In this document: positions 7,999-18,919 of the stretch, piece after piece | Position numbering within the stretch: the stretch's first letter is position 1 | Layout of the letters: every line of letters starts with the position of its first letter | Source of the DNA: Mesomycoplasma hyorhinis ATCC 17981 | Lineage (GTDB): Bacteria; Bacillota_I; Bacilli_A; Mycoplasmatales; Metamycoplasmataceae | Direction: 5' to 3' | Assembly: GCF_000383515.1 (NCBI RefSeq) | Contig: NZ_KB911494.1 | Span: 1 to 35,591, forward strand | Length of the DNA stretch: 35,591 nucleotides | Program-made: the position numbers and the translations under genes | Notes under the pieces: generated by a model | What the model was told of the DNA's origin: nothing | Seen by the model: only the letters and a program-made list of their open reading frames with translations | Databases searched by the model: none

Positions 7999-8763
7999 AT
8001 GAAATCTATCTTAATTTATTTTGCCAAAAAATACAAAGGCGACTTTTATAAAATACTAAAAGCACTAAAAGAAAACGAAAGGGTAGACGATACAGATGCA
8101 CAAGCTGTAATGGATGAATTAAAGCGAAAAAACATCAAAGCTTTTACTGTGCTGGATTCTGTTTATCCAGAAGTTTTTAAACATTTAAAAACTCCACCTT
8201 TTGTAATTTTTTACAAAGGAAACATCAATTTATTACAAAGTGAACTACCTAAAATTAGTTTAGTTGGTGAACAATATAATGACATTATTCAATCTTATTT
8301 AGACAAATCTTTATCAGAAGTCATTAAACGACACGTTGTTGTCACAAATGGTTACAAAGGAGTAGAAGAAAAAATTAACAATTATTTTCTTGAAAATCAA
8401 GGAAAATTGATTTTTGTATCTGCTAATGGTGTAGAAAATCCTTGAATTTCTTCACGTATTGATCAAGATAATGAAAATATTTTGATTCTTTCTGAATATC
8501 CAAATACATATGTTTCTTACAATAGATTAAAAAACAGAAACAGACTAGTTGCTGCTTTATCTAAAAATCTAATTGTTTATTCTTCTTCAAAAACAAGCGG
8601 AATCCAAAATTTAGTTAATCATTTTTTAATGATAGGTAAAGAAATATTTTGTTTTCCAGGAGATACTAATTTTGAAAATGATGGCAATGTTGAACTTATT
8701 AAACAAGGCGCTAATTTAATCACAGAAGTAAAAGATGTATACAAGGAGGTTAATTTTGAATAA
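7999..8763 (+). CDS. dprA: divergent DprA/Smf-like DNA-processing protein
   Basis: The 254-aa product belongs to the DprA/Smf family, whose members bind incoming single-stranded DNA and load RecA in transformable bacteria. The N-terminal part has YPEVFKHLKTPPFVIFYKGN (55-74), matching the usual Y-P...PP-x-LY-x-KG. The C-terminal half has SEYP (165-168), KNRNRLVAALSKN (178-190), SSKTSGIQN, IFCFPGD, and VELIKQGANLI. The normally invariant G-S-R is GEQ here (90-92), and the S-G-x-A-x-G-I-D segment is TNGYKGVEE (116-124). These substitutions are unusual and could weaken nucleic-acid binding. GAAAGGA lies before ATG 7999. Its last 8 nt overlap the next gene, whose ribosome site lies inside dprA, so it is translationally coupled to the secretion-like genes downstream. 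Confidence 0.85.
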
Positions 8764-9070
8764 TTTTTTAAATATTGTTTTATTTGAAGATAATTCAACA
8801 GATATTTTAAACAGTGTAGCGACAAAAGCTAGTTCAATTGGTTATGTTATTTTATCTTCATTTAGTGGACTCGTTGCACTAATTTTAATGTTTGCACTAA
8901 TTTATACAGGAATTAAAATTGCTTATTCACATGGACAAAAAAGAAAACAGTACATAATTCATATAATGATAGTTTTTGTGGTGTTTATTATAACTATTAT
9001 TTTATTTTCAATAGGTATAAAATATGCAGTAGATATTTCAACTAAAGCTGCAATAAACTTAACAAATTAA
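8756..9070 (+). CDS. small two-helix membrane protein, VirB2/TrbC-pilin-like
   Basis: The start is TTG at 8756: a perfect AAGGAGG (8743-8749) lies 6 nt upstream, whereas the in-frame ATG at 8735 has none. The 104-aa protein has a polar N-terminus (1-27), membrane helix 1 at about 28-50 ending IYTGIKIA, a short basic loop SHGQKRKQ (58-65), helix 2 at about 67-88, and a polar tail. Helix, G-I-K, basic turn, helix is the layout of VirB2/TrbC-type pilins and the small 2-TM subunits of Gram-positive type IV secretion systems. The family call is inferred from topology and from the VirB6- and VirB4-like genes that follow, since sequence similarity is too weak to see by eye. It overlaps dprA by 8 nt and the next gene by 1 nt (TAATG). 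Confidence 0.6.
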   Translation: MNNFLNIVLFEDNSTDILNSVATKASSIGYVILSSFSGLVALILMFALIYTGIKIAYSHGQKRKQYIIHIMIVFVVFIITIILFSIGIKYAVDISTKAAINLTN

Positions 9071-10308
9071 TGTTTGAAAAGACTTTATTTTTCCCACTTT
9101 TTGTTTTTATATGAACTATTTTTATTCAAATACCATTTTCGCTATTAAGTTTAGTTTCTAAACTTTTTGAAGTTGTTAATTTTTCATTTATTAACTTTAT
9201 GCTTTTTGGAATCGAAAAAATCGAAAATTTTGATTTTAATAAGTTAAACACTTCAATTTACTTTAAATTATTTGCAATTGTTAGTTTATTTTTGTTTATT
9301 TTTATTTTATTATTTGTCTTTGTAAAATGAAGCATTCATAAAGGAATACAAAATAAAAATTACAGTTTTTTAGCTAGGTTGAAACATATAATTTCTTATT
9401 TCGTACTTCTTTTACTAACACCTATAATAATTTTTTCTGCACTTTTAGTTTTGAATAATTTCTTTGAAATTATTCTACGAAGTTTTGATGTCAAAAGTAA
9501 TTTAGCAAATAATATTTTTATGAGTTTGATTCCTTATAGAATTCTTAGACCAGATTGACTTTTTCTTGCAAATCAAGAATATAGCGCACCTTCATTTGGA
9601 ATGTTTTTAGCTTTTCCTGGCTCATCAGCAGTTATTTTGTTCTTTCCAGCACTTATTGGAATGTGATCTTTTAAAATAATGGCTACATCTATTGTTCGGG
9701 TATCGATGCAAACATTTCAAATGTTGGTTTTGTTTTCAGTTAGCCCAATAATTTTTTCAACAATGATCTACGATAATGGACGTAAATTTAAGATTTGAAA
9801 AAATTTATTTATAAGAAATGTTTTAACAATTATGTGTTTTGTTCTTGGTATTAAACTTTTTGAATTTTATGTTTTAATAATCAACAAATGAAATCTAAGA
9901 CATTTTTACGGAATTTTTGACAAAAATATAATCACTAGCTTGTTTATCATAGGTGGTTTATTAGGAGCTACACAATTGAACAAATTAGTTTATAAATTTA
10001 CTAATCAAAATTACAAACTAAAAGAACACTTTGTACAAACACAAGATGTATTTAAAAATGCAAAAAATTTTATAACAAATAAAACCGAAAATATAGCTGA
10101 AAATCAACAAAATGTAAACAACGAACAAAAAAATAAATACAAACCACAACAAACTTTACCAGAGTTAAATTTAGACTTGTTTGCAAAATATAATAATCAA
10201 TTTAATGTTGAATGAAATATCGAAAATAAAGATTATAAAATTCCTAAACTTGATTTTCAAGATCATAAATTTTTCAAAATGTACAAGGAAATAAATGCTA
10301 CAACCTAA
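9070..10308 (+). CDS. polytopic membrane protein, VirB6/TrbL-like
   Basis: This 412-aa product has six or seven hydrophobic helices, roughly at residues 5-30, 62-86, 106-128, 170-198, 212-232, 246-266 and 288-304, and then a 100-residue polar, Asn/Gln/Lys-rich tail that should be cytoplasmic. After the helix LVLFSVSPIIFSTMI comes YDNGRKFKIWKNLFIRNVL. The pattern S-P ... D-(D/N)-G-x-x-F-K-x-W resembles the one I know from VirB6/TrbL-like channel subunits of Gram-positive conjugation systems. ATG 9070 overlaps the upstream stop in TAATG, so translation is coupled. The next gene starts inside its last codons. The VirB6 role is inference, supported by position between a pilin-like gene and a VirB4-like ATPase. 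Confidence 0.6.
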
Positions 10309-12958
10309 ATCTATCAAGAAAAATAAAATTCATATTTTTAAAAATTTTTATTTTTCAGATCTTATAGTTTGTTTTTTAATTTTTGTTATTTCAATCTCGC
10401 TTGGTTGATTCATTGTTCCAGCTTCTGTTCCTTATAGAGATTTAATTTCAATTGGAGTTATTATTGCTCTATTTGCTTTGCTTGCGATTTTGTTAATTTT
10501 TGTTCCTACTTGAAATATGCGAATTTGACAATTTTTAATTTATTTTTTAAAATATCTTTTAGAAAATAAAAAATATAAATTTAATAGTTCTTCTGCTAAC
10601 TCATCAAAAATAAATATCTACAAATCTATAGATAAAAACGGAATTATCAAGTTAAAAAAGAAGAATTTGTTGTTAAAAGTTATTGAATTTGATGGTAAAA
10701 ATATTTGAATTCAAAATCAAAATCAAAAACAAATTTTTTTGAATAGTTTTGTAAGTATTTTAAATATTTTAGATTTTAAAGTGAGTTTTGTCAAAACAAA
10801 GAAAAACTTTAATTATGAATCCAATATTGAATCACTAAACAATCAAATAGAAGACTTAATTAAGCATAAAGATGTAAAAAATGAAAATTATAATGTTTTT
10901 TACAACTATCTTTATAAGTCTTGAGAAGAAATTTCATCTATTAATGTGTTTGAAAGTTATGATCAATATTTCATAGTAATTTATGCAGAAAATGAAGAAA
11001 AACTACTTCAAAATGAAGAAATCATAGTAGATGAATTAAACAAATTGTTTATTACAACCAAATCACTAAATCAGCTTGAAACATTAAAATTTTTACAATC
11101 ATTTATAAGCAAAACACCCAAAGAAGAAATTAGTGAAAAAGAATTTGAAAATTTAGATTCTTTATTAAAAGTTAAAAAAGCACAATTCTTTTTTAACAAA
11201 TTTAAAATTGATGATGAATTTTACAAAATAAGCACTATTTCTGAATATTCACTAAATTTAAACATAGCTTGAGCTAACTCTTTTTTCAATTGCGATTCTT
11301 CATGAGTTATTTGACATTTAAATCCAATTGAAGAAAATGAATATGAAAAAATTTTAAACAAAGCCGATAATAATATCAAGACTTCTATGTCCTTTAACAA
11401 CACTTCAATTTATAGAACAAAGAAGGATTTACAACAAATAGAAGCACTAAATGAAACTATGCATTTAGTAAACACTGAAGGTCAAAAACTTTTTGATTCT
11501 TCTTTATTTTTCTTAACAAAAAACGAAAATTGAAGCCAACTTAAAAAAGAATTAGATGCTAAATTATACAAAGAAATCAAACTAGAAAAATGTAAACCAA
11601 ATCAACTACTTTTTAGACAAATGGATGCTTTTCAAAGTTTGCAATTCGGAGCTAATGAAAAACTAAATGAAAACGTGCAATTTGTATCAAGAAATATTTC
11701 CTATAGTTGGCCTTTTAGTTTTGAAAAAAACATTGATAAAAATTCATTTATTTTAGGTAAAAACAATCAAAAAGCAATTATTTTAGATATTTGAAAAAGA
11801 GATGAAAAACATACTAACTCTAATTGTGTCTTTTTTGGAACATCGGGCCAAGGAAAAACAAGTTCAATTAAAAAGCTCATTTTAGATAGTTATATCAAAC
11901 AAAATGCTTCTGTTTTAATTTTAGATCCACAAAGAGAATATACAAGTTTTTCTTCCTTTTTAAATACTTCATTAATAGATTTGTCTTCTAATAATATGTC
12001 TTTAAATCCTTTACAAATAAGTGCATCACTTGTAGATAATCATGAAAATAACAATTTATTTTTAATCAATTCTCAAATCCAAATGTTCTTGCAATGAATC
12101 AAAATTTTAAATGGTAGTTTAGATGAAGAAAAAGAACTAATTTTAACAATGGCCATTAAAAATATGTATCAAAATTTTGGATTTTATGATCCTGATATTA
12201 ATTTGTTAGAACTTACAAATAATCAATTTCCCCTAATTGATGATCTTATTTGAGAAATTAAAAATCTACAATTTAAAAACCAGCAAGAAGAAAATATATA
12301 CTTTGAATCTAAAATAAAAATCAAAAACTGATTTATTACTAACTTTACAAATGATGGACTTTATCAAAAAATGTTTAATAATCACACAACAATTGATTTT
12401 TTAAATAACTTTACAATTATTGATACAAAAACCTTTGTTGAAAATAACTCAATAGAATTTGTAAATGCTTCATTTTTCTTGATTATTTTCCTAATTCAAA
12501 ATAAAATTAACAAAAATTTTATTAACAATAAAAAATTTATTTTAGCAATTGATGAGCTACATAAATTCATTGATTCCAACAATTTAACAACACTTAATTT
12601 TATTTTTCAAACCACTAAAACAATAAGAAAATTTAATGGATCAATTGTTCTTTCAACCCAAAATATCAATGACTTTGCTTTATCAAAAGATTTAATTAAT
12701 AAAACGCAAGCCATTTTAAAAAATATGCAATATAAATTCTTTTTGCACCTACCAGGTGATGATATTAAAATGATAAATCAAATTTTTAATCCTCTTTACA
12801 ATTCAGAAAATGAAGAAACTAATTTATTAAACAAATTTGATAGCCAATTCGTTCTAAACGCAAAAAGAGGACAATTATTATTGCTTAGCTCTTTTAATGA
12901 AAAAAACTTTTTAAGAGTAAATTACAACGATTATGAAAAGGAGGTTATTTTAAATTAG
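10295..12958 (+). CDS. VirB3-VirB4-like fusion ATPase
   Basis: ATG 10295 has AAGGAAA 4-5 nt upstream and lies inside the end of the previous gene. The 887-aa product begins with two membrane helices (22-41 and 51-71), the place of VirB3 or a PrgI-like subunit. A poorly conserved VirB4 N-terminal domain follows, then the ATPase: Walker A GTSGQGKTSS starting at G515 with K521, then VLILDPQREYTSF, Walker B ILAIDELHKFI with D753-E754, and IVLSTQNINDFAL, the Q-containing motif of VirB4/TraE ATPases. The product should sit at the inner face of the membrane and energise assembly or transport. VirB3-VirB4 fusions are known in other type IV systems. No VirD4 coupling ATPase is nearby. It overlaps the next gene by 5 nt. 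Confidence 0.88.
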
Positions 12959-15900
12959 AAGTCTTTGAAAAATAAAATTTTGACTGTTTTTATTTATTAG
13001 TTTAATTTGTCCTGTACTTTTTTTAAGTGCAAATATTAAAATAATTGATAACAAATCATCTACAGAATACATTCCAAGTCTGCAAACAGATTTTGTGTAT
13101 AGACAAAGTCAAAGTTTTGTAAATACATTCAAATCATCTGAAATTGTAGGGGATTATAGATCGCAGTTAAATTTTAACATTCCAAATTCAGAATATTATC
13201 CGACTATCAAATATCGAAATAATACTAGTTGATGATCTAGAAAAACTGCAAATTATCCTTATGTTATTAAAGGACATACATGAAGACATTCAGGAGATGT
13301 AACAGAAATAGTTTCTGGATTATACGGAGCTAAAATTAACATAAATCATGGTTTAAAAAGATATTATGGAAATTACACTTTTACTTGAAATTTAAGAGAA
13401 TATTTTGGCTCTCATGATAAACCAAAAGGTCTAGAACTTGATGATGGTTCTTTTGCTGAACTCTATTTTTATACTGTAAATGTTGATGATGTTAATGATG
13501 CATTTAGAAATGTTGACATTAATTTTGCTCTTGTAAACCGAAATGATCAAACTCCTTCTAATACTATTTTTTCTGCAGATGGAAGTTATGGAATTTATTT
13601 AAAACGCTATATTTTTCGTTCTGCACAAAACTATATTAATCAAATCAATAGAGAAATTCAAGCTAAAAAACAAAAAATTAATACTTTTACTATTAAAAAT
13701 TTATATGTAGATATTCAATTTTATCTAGAAAATCCACCTTATAGACACAAAATAAATTGATTCCCAGATAATCAAAAAAATGAGTTAACTTATTTTAAAT
13801 TTATAACTAAATTTGATCTTGAATACACAGCAAAGAAAAACATCACAAAACATCAAGAAAATCTTGCACAAATAAAGAAAATTAAAGACTCTTTTAAGAA
13901 AACATTTAAAAATAATTACTTAGAAATCAGCACAGATACAGGTGAGATCAACGGAATTTCCAATCTAACTGTATCTTCAAGAGACAAATCAAATAAATAT
14001 TATTTTGAAAAAGCATTAAGTAATTGATGAAGTAATTTAAAACCAACTCTTAAAACTGATTTTGCCTTAAAATATGAACTTTCCTCTGTGCGTAAAAAAG
14101 ATGATTACTTTGATTTATTTGTTAGTTTTCAAGAACCTGATTTTAATCAAAATGTTTACAAATATGTAATAAAAAATGTAAATATTCGATACAAAAGCAC
14201 AGAATTTTTTAAATCTAAAAATTTACAAGAAAGAATCAAAATTGTTCCAGGAAAAACAATTGATAAAACTAATTTTTCTAATAAATTAGTTGATGATGTT
14301 CCAGTAAGAGAAGAAAATGATCGTCCAATTTCTCGAGAATATGGTGGAACTTGAATTTATGATTCAAATGTTAAAGTGATTTTTAACACAACATTAAAAG
14401 AAGATGAAATTTTGTATATAAATGAAGAAAAAGTTGATGTTATAAACCAAAAATTTGAATTTGATTTAAAACTAATTAACCTTGACAATCCTGCTGAAAT
14501 ATACAAAATTAAAGTTGTAAAATTTGATAAAGAAAATGCAAATTTTGAAAATAAAAAAATGATTGCACAATGAGAAATGATTATTAAAATTAAAAATAAT
14601 CAACCCAAAATGGAAATAAAATGGTTTGGTTGACAACCTGACTCCAATCCTCAACAACGTTCTAAAATCGAAGAATATTTAAAAAATGACAAAAGTGAAT
14701 TCATTTTTGATGAAATAGGTCAAAAGATGAAAAATCCTGATTATGATAAATTAATTGATCCAGCAACAGGAACAAAAAACGAACTTGTTTGAATTGATTT
14801 TTCAGCAAATTCACTTCCTAATGGAACACAATTTTTACAAGATCCTCAATCAGCAGAAGGTAATTTAATAAAAGATATTGATCTTTTTGATCTTGGAATT
14901 ATAGCTCAAGCTAGTGTTATTGAAAAAGGAGCTAATTTCAAATCTTTTTCTTCTAATTCTTTATTTAGAAGATTTAAAGTTAGAAATGATATAGATAATT
15001 TTGACTTTGATTATGATCCTTTAATTTTTCCTTTATCAAGAAGAGGTCATAACTTTAAAATAAGTCAAATTGAAGAAAATTACTTCTCAAGCGAAGGAAT
15101 TTGACTCTTTTCATATAAAAATCCTAGATCAATGAATTTATTTAAAATCATTTGAGTTGGAAAAAATAAAAACAACCAATTATTTTCAGAAATATTTCCA
15201 AATACTAAAATTTACAATTTTTGAGAATCTACACACGGACAACATTTAGCTGCATATCTAGGCGAAAAAGAAAATTACAATTTAGATCAGATTAAACAAC
15301 TTAGTTATGATCAAGTAATTTTAAAATGAAAAGATTATATTAATGATTTTATTTGAAATAATCAAGATAGAACAACTTATAAAAATAAACAAATATTTTC
15401 AATAAATACTGAAGAAGTAGCTAACACTATTAAACAAATCCAAAAGAAAAATCAAGCAAAAAGAAACATTTCCAATTCCAACACAAGCAGCAGCAATGCT
15501 AGTCAATCCAATAATGATCAACAAAATTCTGCAAATTCTAGTGTAAATAATTCAAATGACGCAAATTCGAATAATGTAGAACATAATGAATTTGCGAACA
15601 ATGAAATATTAAATACTGAAGATTCTACTTGAACTCAAGAAGAGAAGAAAAAGTTATTAAACAATATTATTATCAATAACAAAAATACAGATAATCAAGA
15701 AATAAAAATTATTGAAGATTTTGAAATACCTGGACTTTATGAAATTCAAATTTCTAATTCAAAAGAATTGAACGTAAATGATGGAAACTTTCAAAATGAA
15801 TTTATTACTTTAGACTCTCCTTTGGATTCAGAAGCAAAAGAAAATAAAGAAGAAATTATTCCTCATGTAGATATAAAAGCAATAAAAAACTTAGCTCAAA

Positions 15901-17165
15901 AAACAACTTTTCAAAAATTCGTCTACAATGACATAGAAAAATTTATTCTTTTTGAAAACAAAGATAAAACAAATTGAAATATAAAATATGATTCAAAATT
16001 CTTACTTTTTGTATTTAGCCTAAGACCTGAATTTAAAAATGGCTTTTACATTGAACCCAAAAATAAATTGATAAAAGTTGACTTACATTTTCAAGAAGAA
16101 ACAAAAGTTTCAAATCAAGATAGTAATAAAAACAACATTTTTGACAACTTTAACTTAACTCAATTAAATATTAATGGTTTATTTTCAAAAGATGAAATAC
16201 TTTCATTTTTAGAAAAAAATATTCAAGAACAAATTAACACTGATTTTGAACTAGATAAAGATTATTTCATCGAAAATAAAGAAATAAAACTCAATGAAAT
16301 CGAAGAAGTTCTTGTAAAAGACAAAAATTTTTTAAACAACTGAGTCTATTTAAAAGTAAAAGATGCTCAAAATGCATCCAATTTTAAAGTTATTAAAGCG
16401 GTAAATAAAGTTGAAAATCAATACTATCAAAATCAAGAATTAGATTTAAAAACTATCCAATTAAAAGATTTAATTATTGATTATGAACAAACAAAAGAAT
16501 ATCAATTTTTAACAATTATTAAAGATTCTTTAATCTCACAACTAATTGATTTTAAATTAGTTTTAGAAACAGATTTAAACTTTAAACATCTTGAAACTTC
16601 TCTTGAAATGTTAAAAACTTTTAAAAATGAATTTGTAAAATTTGTGCTTTACTCACAACAGTTAAATATTAAAAATGAGTTGATTTTTAAAGTAAAATTA
16701 ATTAATTTCAATGACAAAGCAAAACTAGATTTTGCAAAAATAATAATTGATGATTTATCAATTACACAAAATTCAGAAGATAAAATTATTGAAGAAATTA
16801 GAAAATGAGTTAGTTCAAAATTAAAATCTTTCAACTTAGAACTTGATAAAGATTATTATGTTTCTTCTTTAAAAGAAAAAGACTTTTTAGCTACATTATT
16901 AAAAGAAAAAGATGCTAAAAATGTACTAAATATCAAATTAGAAGCTAAACCAGACAGCAAAAAACTTAAAGGAGAAACACAGTTTTATGTCTTTAACAAA
17001 ATAACTAATTTATCTAATGTAGAACAAATTAAAATTAATAATCAAGATAATAAACAAAATAATCTTGTTTGAATCATACCTCTTTCTATAATAATTAGTC
17101 CAGTTGCTATCTTTGTGATTTTAAAACTATTTAGAAAATACTTGTCAGCCAAAAGATTTAAATAA
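12954..17165 (+). CDS. giant surface protein of the secretion-like operon, ATT start
   Basis: The open frame begins directly after an in-frame TAA (12951-12953), so the first possible codon is ATT at 12954, 9 nt after a perfect AAGGAGG (12938-12944). No ATG, GTG or TTG comes before the signal sequence. The 1403-aa protein has a signal-like helix (about residues 6-26, KIKFWLFLFISLICPVLFLS, then AN). A large extracellular part follows, with a Ser/Asn-rich linker at about 838-875 and four degenerate repeats of about 97 aa starting near 968, 1064, 1162 and 1259. It ends with one membrane helix (about 1369-1390, VWIIPLSIIISPVAIFVILK) and a basic tail. I do not recognise a family. Position and coupling suggest an extracellular part of the VirB-like machine, such as an adhesin or scaffold. 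Confidence 0.75.
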
Positions 17166-17167
17166 TG

Positions 17168-17173
17168 TATAAT
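17168..17173 (+). promoter_or_regulatory. possible leaderless promoter for the HAD phosphatase
   Basis: TATAAT ends 7 nt before the ATG at 17181, so a transcript would start at or next to the start codon. No ribosome site is present, which fits leaderless mRNA. A TTGTCA lies 20 nt further up, a little too far for a normal -35. Confidence 0.4.
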
Positions 17174-17180
17174 TTTAGCT

Positions 17181-17987
17181 ATGAATAAAAACTATATTTT
17201 TTCAGATGTTGATGGAACAATTTATGGTCCTAAATTTGAATTTACAAAGCAAACACAAAATTTTTTCATAAACAAAAAATCTGAAATGAATTTTGAAATA
17301 ATAATTACAACTGGAAATCCATTTATGTCAAGAATTAAAAACTTGGCTGAACAATTACAAGTTAAATATATCATCTCTTCAAATGGCGCACTTTTTAATG
17401 ATTTAGTTAATGATAAAGAATATATACTTTCTTACTTTAACAAACAAAATCAACAAAATGTTTTAGATATTGCTAAAAAACATAATTTACAAGTAAATTT
17501 TTGAAATAATAAAGAGTATTTTTGCTTCAATTTCATAGAGAATAACTATTTTGTATTTAACTATGCTCTTTTGGATCATTCAGAAGTAAAATTTACTAAT
17601 AAAACACATGATAATATACTAAAAATGGAACTTTATGGTCATAGAAATGATTTAGCTAATGCATTTTTAGAATTACAAAAAAATGAAGAATTTATTATTT
17701 CCTTTTCTAAAGACACACACATAGAAATCACAACTAAACCAATTTCTAAAGGTTATACACTTGAATATGTTTGCAAAAACATTTTTCAAGAAAACATTGA
17801 AAATGTAATGGCAGTTGGAGATAGTGAAAACGATATTTCTATGTTAAGTTTAGTGGGTTATTCATATGCTATGGCAAATTCTAATAAATATGTTAAAATC
17901 TTTGCAAAATATCACACTAGTGCTTTTGATCAAGAAGGTGTTGTTATGGCAATAAAAGACTTTTTATATAGAAAATCACAAAAATAA
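17181..17987 (+). CDS. Cof-type HAD phosphatase
   Basis: The 268-aa protein is a HAD-superfamily hydrolase of the Cof (IIB) type. Motif I is FSDVDGTIY with nucleophile D9 and D11, motif II is IITTGN near residue 43, a Lys in PISKGYTLEYV serves as motif III, and motif IV is VGDSENDISML. A cap domain lies between motifs II and III. Such enzymes dephosphorylate sugar phosphates, nucleotides or flavin precursors; the substrate cannot be told from sequence. It starts 15 nt after the giant surface protein without a ribosome site and may be transcribed from its own promoter. One TGA(Trp) occurs near residue 108. Confidence 0.9.
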
Positions 17988-18030
17988 ATAAATAAAAAAC
18001 ACGAAAAAATTCGTGTTTTTTATTTATTTT
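17985..18030. terminator. bidirectional terminator between the HAD gene and the exonuclease gene
   Basis: AATAAATAAATAAAAAACACGAA and TTCGTGTTTTTTATTTATTTT pair over about 19 bases around an AAAA-type loop (about 18006-18009). The flanks give a T-run on both strands. It overlaps the stop codons of the two convergent genes. Confidence 0.85.
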
Positions 18031-18919
18031 ATAATTGAGCAATAACGTGAAATTGTTCTATAACTTTATTTAATTCTAAATGTTTTAACAAATCTAATAA
18101 TTGAGAGTTTAAAGAAATTTTAAGTGCTATATCTGCAATATTAAAATCAAATTTTGCGTTTGTTTTTAGAGTAGTAAGTTTTTTGAATAAAATAATGTTT
18201 TCTTTATTTTCAATTAATTTTTGCTTCATTTTTGAAGGTAATTGATCTAAATTAGCTAAAATGTTTTCTATGTTATCAAATTGCGAAATCAAAGATTTTG
18301 CAGTTTTAGGACCAATACCTGGAACACCTTTGATATTATCAGAACTATCACCTGATAATGCTTTAAAATCAGGAATTTGTTTAGGTAATAAATTATGTAA
18401 TTCAAAAAAATTATCAGCTGTTTTAATTAAAAAAGAATTATCTTTATTTTTATCTACAATATAAGTTTGATTAGAAACTAATTGAAGTAAGTCTTGATCA
18501 GACGAAAAAACAAAAATTTTTGAATTTTGATCTTGTTTTAAAAAAGTATAATTCATTGAAGCAATTAGATCATCAGCTTCAAATTCAAAATCATCTGATC
18601 ATTTTAAATTTGCTAAACTCAATAACTCTTTAACTAAATTTAATTGTGAAAAAAGTGAATCTGGAGCTTGTTTTCTTCCTTGTTTGTATTCAGCGAATAA
18701 ATTGTGACGCTCTGTTTGTGAGCTTTTATCAAAAGCTATATAAATATGTGTTGGTTTTAGTTCTTTAATAACTTTAAAAAGGGATAAAAAGAAAGTGTGA
18801 ATTGCATTAGTTTCTTGACCAGCGCTATTGTGCATATTACTTCCTTTGAAATTAAAACTAGCGTAAAAAGATTTAAAAAGCAACAAATTACCATCTACTA
18901 GCAAAACTCTATTAGTCAT
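18029..18919 (-). CDS. stand-alone 5'-3' exonuclease (Pol I N-terminal domain type)
   Basis: The 296-aa protein matches the 5'-nuclease domain of DNA polymerase I without exo or polymerase domains, as found in many mycoplasmas. Metal-binding acidic motifs are VLLVDGNLLLFKSF (D9), IYIAFDK, EFEADDLIAS, and FVFSSDQDLLQLV, followed by the helix-hairpin-helix VPGIGPKTAKSLI and DFKALSGDSSDNIKG. It should remove RNA primers and flaps in replication and repair. It is the last gene of the minus-strand run. Its ATG overlaps the end of dnaE by 8 nt, and AAAGGA lies upstream, so the replication polymerase and the primer-removing nuclease are made together. Confidence 0.93.

Noticed and set aside
8735-8755. 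Start of the two-helix protein at ATG 8735
   Set aside because: This start has no Shine-Dalgarno, while TTG 8756 has a perfect AAGGAGG at 6 nt.
8756-17165. Integrative conjugative element
   Set aside because: No integrase or DDE transposase of an ICE, relaxase, coupling ATPase, single-strand binding protein or attachment repeats are seen around the operon.
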